A program made the translations under genes and the position numbers. From Strigops habroptila (Eukaryota; Chordata; Aves; Psittaciformes; Psittacidae): DNA of 64,000 nt. Below, piece after piece: positions 58,077 to 64,000 of the stretch. The notes below the pieces were generated by a model. The model worked only from the letters and a program-made list of their open reading frames with translations, was not told where the DNA came from and did not search any database. Position 1 is the first letter of the stretch, and each line of letters starts with the position of its first letter. The stretch covers positions 31,846,705 through 31,910,704 of the forward strand of contig NC_044279.2 of NCBI RefSeq assembly GCF_004027225.2. The letters run 5' to 3'.

Positions 58077-58879
58077 GTAAGTTACATGATGCACCTACTG
58101 ACTTCTCGATAATGGCTTTCAGACTTCTCCCTTTAGCTTTCTACTTATTGCAATTTTGTAAGCTTTGCTATTAATCGCTTCAACTCTTTAGAGCTATATA
58201 GAACTCAGTACATCAAAGCTTACATCATCGTAGAAGTTAATGCCATGTCTACTTATGAGCGTAATTTACAATGATTTCAGTCAAAAAGACTAAAAATAGT
58301 GAAAGCTGGCATGTTTTAAATACTTGAGAGGTCAGTGGTTTTCAGTACTATAAAAATACATCTTTGCATCTTCAGACAGATTTTTAAATCTCATGATTAA
58401 ATTTTCTCAGCAATGTGCAGAAAAGGCATTGTTCCTTGCGACAGTGACACTGTGTATTGTCAAAAGTCACGTTAAGTGGAAGCAGAGCCTATTAGTATTG
58501 GCAGAGCTGTGCTGTAGAGCTTCCCATGTGAAAACAGGAATTCTAGAGAAGCAGAACCTGTCTGTCTTGTAGTACAAGAGTGAGTCAGTGAAATGGAAAG
58601 GTAGGAAATGAGAAAAAAACATGTGAGTAAATACTTTTGTATACAGCAGGTGACTAAACTGGGGAACTTACTGGACATGGACTGACTGAAAGGAATGGAA
58701 TGACCCTGAATTAGATTCTGAGACTGAGAACTTAGATGTAAGCATATAGAGGTAAAAAATAATCAATCATTGTCTTAACTGAGTCATGTAGTGAATGTAG
58801 AAAATGTTGCATCTGAGGGCTCAAGGCTGCATCTAAGTTTTAGAGATAAGTAGAAATCATGGAAAGGATTACTTCACTC

Positions 58880-58970
58880 CCACCAGCTTCATCGTTCTTT
58901 GAAACATCTGATTCTAGGTGTGTCATTGCTGGTCTAGATAGACTGGTCCTATATTCTTATGCTGGTAGTA
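58880..58970 (+). mobile_element. Possible ancient CR1 3' tail
   Basis: CATTGCTGGTCTAGATAGAC followed by TATATTCTTATGCTGG resembles the terminal part of old reptile/bird CR1 copies (a tagatgGacc...ATTCTTATG layout). It is short and diverged. Confidence 0.35.
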
Positions 58971-59279
58971 CTGCAGGATGGATGGTTACTGGAACACCTC
59001 AAAGCACATGAGTGATAGGCTATTTCCTTGGTCTGTCTTGTTCTATTAAGATAGAGAGCGAGCCACTATTGTTTCAATAAATCAAATGTAAAGCTGTTAC
59101 GTCAAGGAACGAACAAGCAAAGCCACATTAAGAGACTTCTCGTCATACAGACTTCTCTTGAAGAACTTACTTATTCTGAAAAATAGTTGAGCATCTCAAT
59201 CGCTATTTGGTGGACATTTTAGCATAATGTAATGGTAAATGTAGAATGTCCCGATAAAGAGGACATTTTACCTTATTTC

Positions 59280-59625
59280 CTTGGCTCTGGAACCAGCACT
59301 GTTTCAATAACATTTTCCATTCTGGTGTCCACATTTGAGGAATTATTTTGTTAGATTGGAAAAGATCAGGGAAAAGTAATGAAACTGATTGTAAAATTGA
59401 AAAATAAGCCCTATAGCGAGAGATTGAGAAGATAAAGGGAAGATTAGAGGGTGATTTGCTCAGATTTGACTTGAAGGACAGAGCCTTCAGTCTGGCAAGT
59501 GTATTGCAAGGTCCAGTGCCTGGAAGTGGCAAATAGCCAGCACTTTTGGGTTTTTTTTAACTGAAAGGCTGGACAATCAGTGGAACAAGTTGTTATAGGA
59601 TGTGGCTTCATCAAGACATGTACAT
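59280..59625 (+). mobile_element. Degraded ancient CR1-type LINE fragment
   Basis: AGCGAGAGATTGAGAAGATA, GAGGGTGATTTGCTCAGATT and GGACAATCAGTGGAACAAGT followed by ATAGGATGTGGCTTCATCA follow the order of an old CR1 ORF2 tail. Divergence is high, so a masking tool may classify it differently. Confidence 0.5.
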
Positions 59626-62600
59626 TTTTCTTTTGGGGAATATGTCCTAGTCTGACGAGTAATTCTCTATCTATCTTTTATCTAAGTAGGTTATTATGAT
59701 AACTCCTTCTGGATTTGTAAGTGTCTATCATAGAGAGGATGTAGCTTAACATAAATTTTAAAGCAGCTTGAATCAGCGTTACTGCCAGAAGGAGAAGGTC
59801 TGCCCAACCTTCAGTGTCTGCTGCTTCATACTTTTGTGCAGTTGTTCAGTGAAACAGGATAGGGAACTTACCCACATTAGCGGTACCCATCTTTTATTTC
59901 AGAGAGGATCATATCTCTGATCATACCGATATTTGTGGCAGCACACAGATGGGATCAGCATTGGGAGAAAGCTTACAGGCAAGAGATTCCTCCCTCTGAT
60001 TGCAGTGCTGCCTTATAGATATTTATGGTTGTGTTCTGGGTGACCAGTCTGGGTGTAGATACAAACTGATTGGAGGCTAGTTGCTGCATATTGAGTTTCA
60101 CAACAATTTGAGCCAATGTAGATCTGCCAGTCTTCCTGTCCTAACCCCAGCCACGTCGTTTTGGTGCCTCTCTCGAGCCAGTGCTGTTGTTAATGTGACA
60201 GAGCAGCGAGCCAGCTCAGGCAGCTGATCCCATGGAAAACCAATTGCTGCTTCTGTCATCTACAGCAGCTCCTTGAACTGATGTGATCACTTGAGTGCCA
60301 ATGCCAATGCAACGGCCAAGGACTGTGCCGCCAAGATAGCTGGGGGCCATGGCAGCCCTACCTTGTATTGGCTCGAGTGCTGTGGGACTGCACCCACACA
60401 GTGTGTCAGTGGAAATATGCTGTTGCTTGTGATACACTGCAAGCAGATGGCAGTCTGTGTGACTGAAGAGCTGACTGTATTGCTGATTGATGTGGCCATA
60501 CTAGCTGTAAACTAGCTAGTGTGGATAGCAATTGCATTGATGAGATGATGATGTGGGTTTACAACTTGAGTGTCTCTTTGGATCTCCAGAAGATTTATAC
60601 AGCCCATGCTGAAATCTTTTCTGCCAGTTATTTGTGACTATTTTAATATCTTCATTGCCTAGAAATCCCTCATTTTATTGAGATCCTCATTGAATATGCC
60701 CTCTGGATCTTCTGGCATCAAGCACTTTGTGAATTCACTTGTTATTGTTTCTAATTTCCCTAGTCTATCTTTCTAAGTAGCTGCTGCTTCTGTATTTTTT
60801 TTTTTTCTTTTTTCTATTTAATCCTTTATTTTTTCATGTATAATTGCTTGGAACCATTCTATTTTTAATCCTTGTTCATTTATTTATTTTTTCTCTGCTA
60901 AATTCTGTTTGTAGAGGAAATTGTGACTGGTTGTTTCTTGTGTCCTGTGTATAACTTCCTGCAGTCAGGTAACCAAATAGCACCAGTCAATCTTCCCCTG
61001 TCAGATCTTGGCTCACAGTGAAGGCTGCAAATTGAAATATTGAAAAGGATTAGCCTGCACATCTCACTTCAGATGAAGAGGAGTGAAAAGGATTTTCTTT
61101 CTCTATGCCCTTCTTGTTCTATTGTCCTGTCTTCTGTGTTTCTTGCAGCTGAGTTTGCCTATGAACTAGAAAAGTAGTGTAGCTAGGACTATGTCTTAAT
61201 ACAGTTTACCATCTGTGACAGCCGCTCTCTGACAGCCATGACCATCATGAACTATAAAAATAATAGAAATAAGTTCAAGTATGTTGTGTTTCTAAAAGTG
61301 GAAGGAGAAGGGTGCTGAAGACATTATTTAGGCTTCATCTCTCTGAGTTTATGATAAGGGAGCAGGTAAACTATATTGTTGAGAAGTAAAGATCTCAACT
61401 AGAGGACATGGTGGGATGTTTTCTGTTGATAAGGTTCAGTGCAACCCTTGAACAGTAACCTCTTCAGGGACTCCTTCAAGGCACTGCTCATGACTTAAAA
61501 GAAGATTAGAAAACAATTCCATTTCTTGCTCTTCAGTCAAGAAATAACTTACTTCATTTGATAAACATCTCCCGTGACAAATAATTCGAAGGAAAACAGC
61601 CTTTATCTAGTACATTCTTTATGCCTTTATGGCATATGGTCAGAACAAATGGTATTTTAAAATTGTCTTTTGGCTATTATCCACTTCATTTTTTTTGATT
61701 CATCACTAAGCATATATTCTATTTTGTTAGGTATTGTGTTTGCCATGCTTTTCATTTTGCAATGGAAAACGAAAGGTCATAGATGAATATTGGAAGTTTG
61801 GGGAAATAAAAAGTAAAGATATATATATCCCTGTTATTTTTTGTTCTGCATGAAGGAGTTACTTGAGGCAGGAAAAGTGGTAATTTGTTTTGCTCACTTA
61901 GAGATTTCTTGGTTTTTATTTTCTGCTTTAAGAATAGTGAAAGAGCTTACAAACTGACCCCATTTGATGATACTTGGCATTCAGAAAATGCATTTAAATC
62001 TTAAATCCCTACTTAAAAAAAATCCTTGAATAAGGTCTTGCACATTTTTCATATTTCTCTGGGGCACTGTCTGGAAAATAACAGTGTTTAGTGTGTAGAA
62101 ATTGTATGTTTTTATCGGCATGTTCTCAACGTATGTACTGTTGCATTTCTGTACTCCAACCTCAGGCCCAAATTCTGAGTTGAGTGGGAGGTTTTTGGCC
62201 CAAAGTTCAGGCTGTGCCTTTTGCATCAATGTATATAAATATGATCAATCAATCATATGCATTTAAAATCATCTTTCATTTGAATAGACTTATAGCAGTA
62301 TGTATTGGGCAGTGTACTTGGAAAAATAACGTCTTAATTTTTTTTAGTCCAGTGTCTTAGCTTTGACTGCTTTCCATGTGTAATAATCTATCTTATGCTG
62401 CATATTAAATACATCAGTTTAAAGCATGCTTACTGCAAAATGTGCATGTGTCTACCTCCCCATTTCTCTGATTCTAAGTGATTATAAAGACGTGTTAAAA
62501 TCTGATCAAAAGCCTGTTCTTCCAGAGACTGGATTTTATTCAATTGCCAGTGAGTATGCCTAGGTTTATATTTGTAAGTTTCTTTCAAATGATGGGGATG

Positions 62601-64000
62601 GAAACTAAATACTTAATGTGTTATAACAAGTTATGGAAAACAAGATATATAGAACTAAAGCCATATTTTTTAAAACAGGGAAATCATCATAATACTTCAA
62701 GCAAATTAGAGATGTTGAATTTAATGGGCTGCTCTCTTACAAATGTTCACAGTTAGCAGTTTGCTTAGAATTAAATGATAATCTGAGCTTCACAGATACT
62801 GGAGTGAATAAATAAAGCAGTCATTATAAGAATTGCACTGAGTTGTGGGTACACACTAATGTTGCGAATTTTTTAATGGACAGTAGTGCCACGCTGGGAG
62901 CAATTTCATGATAGACAGTTTGAAACAAAACACCCACTGAGGACCTGTTTTCTTTTTTTTTATCAAACATCTTATGTGAAAGGCTTTAAAAGATATTGAA
63001 AACCTATTATAAACAGACTTCTCAGTGTCTGATTTTATGCTGGAAGTTAAAGTGTCTAGCAACTGAAGCAATCAATGCATGCAGATTGCAAGAGGAAATT
63101 GGCCAGAATGGGATTTAGTCAAGATGATTGTGCACTACGTAAGAAGAGTGTATCTGTCAGGTGGGTAACAGGCATAGGATAGATTCGTACAGAAGTACAT
63201 ATATGACTAATTAGTATCCTGATATATTAGGGGTCATGTTAACATAAAATCTGGGCTGTGGTATTGCTGCTAGTATTGCTGTGGCATATCACTTTCATTA
63301 GCAAGAGCTAATGAACCAAATGTGCTCTGTTTTGGAAAAGAAAACCAACCCAAACCTGAAAAATAAAACAAACCCCCAAAAGATGTGATAAGATTTTTGT
63401 ATGGTTGTTTTTCAGCCAGATTGTTTCCCGTTCTTGTTTGATAGTAGTTATATGAACAGTTGTGCCACCATCTGTAGGAACAAGTGATGGATGTAATACT
63501 TGCATAAAATTATAACCTGATTGATAGAGAATATTCTTTTCTGTTGCCAGCTCTGAATCTTACATTACAATAGGATCTGTCACTTAATACCCAGCAACTT
63601 TGTTCCTGCTATTTCTTTTCTGTTGATGACTTCAGCCTAATAGAAAGCAACTAATGTGATAGCTGGCAAAAAGAAACCCCAACTTTCTTCAAGAGCCTGT
63701 TCAGTAGGAATTTCAGTAACAGTGATCAAGTTAATGCTGTTGAAGGCTTTCAAGGTCTACTGTGATAGCTTCACAGTCAATTTACCTCTTTTGTTTCCAG
63801 TTAAATGTTGAAGCAATACAATAAGATAATTTTGGTCCTACAAAATGTGTGCCAAGGGGCCAAGCTAACAGTTTTCTAATAATAACGCACAAATGACTGT
63901 GAGCAAGCATTTCTGAGAGCCAGAATCATCAACAAAAAAACATAAAAAGGGAGAAGCTCGCAGCCAGCTACTGAATGAGTGCAGCCTCATCAGATTCCGG

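Larger units (their letters stand above)
58077..64000 (+). other. TMEM117: TMEM117 intron, 5' part
   Basis: The intron runs from GTAAGT to the right edge; TMEM117 introns are known to be very long in mammals. It holds old CR1-like remnants near 58880-58970 and 59280-59625. A locally GC-richer stretch at 60110-60530 carries short open frames on both strands with no recognised homology. Confidence 0.85.

Noticed and set aside
1-64000. CRISPR arrays, operons, ribosome-binding sites or other prokaryotic systems
   Set aside because: The window is vertebrate nuclear DNA with spliced genes. No direct-repeat/spacer array or bacterial gene organisation was seen.
1-64000. tRNA, rRNA or other structured RNA genes
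   Set aside because: No tRNA A/B-box pairs or rRNA motifs were recognised by eye. A tRNAscan or Rfam search would be needed to exclude diverged copies.

Overview
The window is nuclear DNA from a vertebrate, almost certainly a bird. Its genes are split by GT-AG introns. Promoters sit in CpG islands, and the interspersed repeats are CR1 LINEs of several ages plus an avian-type endogenous-retrovirus LTR. Four genes are recognisable by protein similarity: PUS7L (minus), IRAK4 (plus), TWF1 (minus) and TMEM117 (plus). This matches the order of the human 12q12 block PUS7L-IRAK4-TWF1-TMEM117.

Layout. Positions 68-5880 hold the 5' part of PUS7L; its 3' coding exons lie beyond the left edge. PUS7L and IRAK4 start head to head in one CpG island (about 5470-6260), so they probably share a bidirectional promoter. 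IRAK4 runs from 6252 to its stop at 18929 in 11 coding exons that join to a complete 464-residue kinase. IRAK4 and TWF1 are convergent, with their 3' UTRs and a short intergenic stretch between 18930 and 25761. TWF1 is complete: nine coding exons from the start codon at 41121 to the stop at 25762 encode 350 residues. About 14 kb of repeat-bearing intergenic DNA follows. TMEM117 then starts in a CpG island near 55 kb. Its first coding exon is 57800-58076, and the rest of the window is the beginning of a large TMEM117 intron.

The genes are not one pathway. PUS7L is a TruD-family RNA pseudouridine synthase, IRAK4 is the Toll/IL-1 receptor kinase of the Myddosome, TWF1 is an actin-monomer and capping-protein binder, and TMEM117 is a multi-pass membrane protein of poorly defined role. 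Every coding exon was placed by checking splice sites, phase and agreement with the human family, and the joined frames stay open throughout.

I see no new multigene system. The points most worth a second look are a 131-bp composite palindrome (48930-49060), a pentanucleotide array at the IRAK4 5' end that repeats a splice-donor sequence, a weak IRAK4 exon-1 donor with an in-frame rival 18 bp downstream, Glu in place of the human activation-loop Ser346 of IRAK4, a GC-AG intron in TWF1, and an overlapping upstream ORF in PUS7L.
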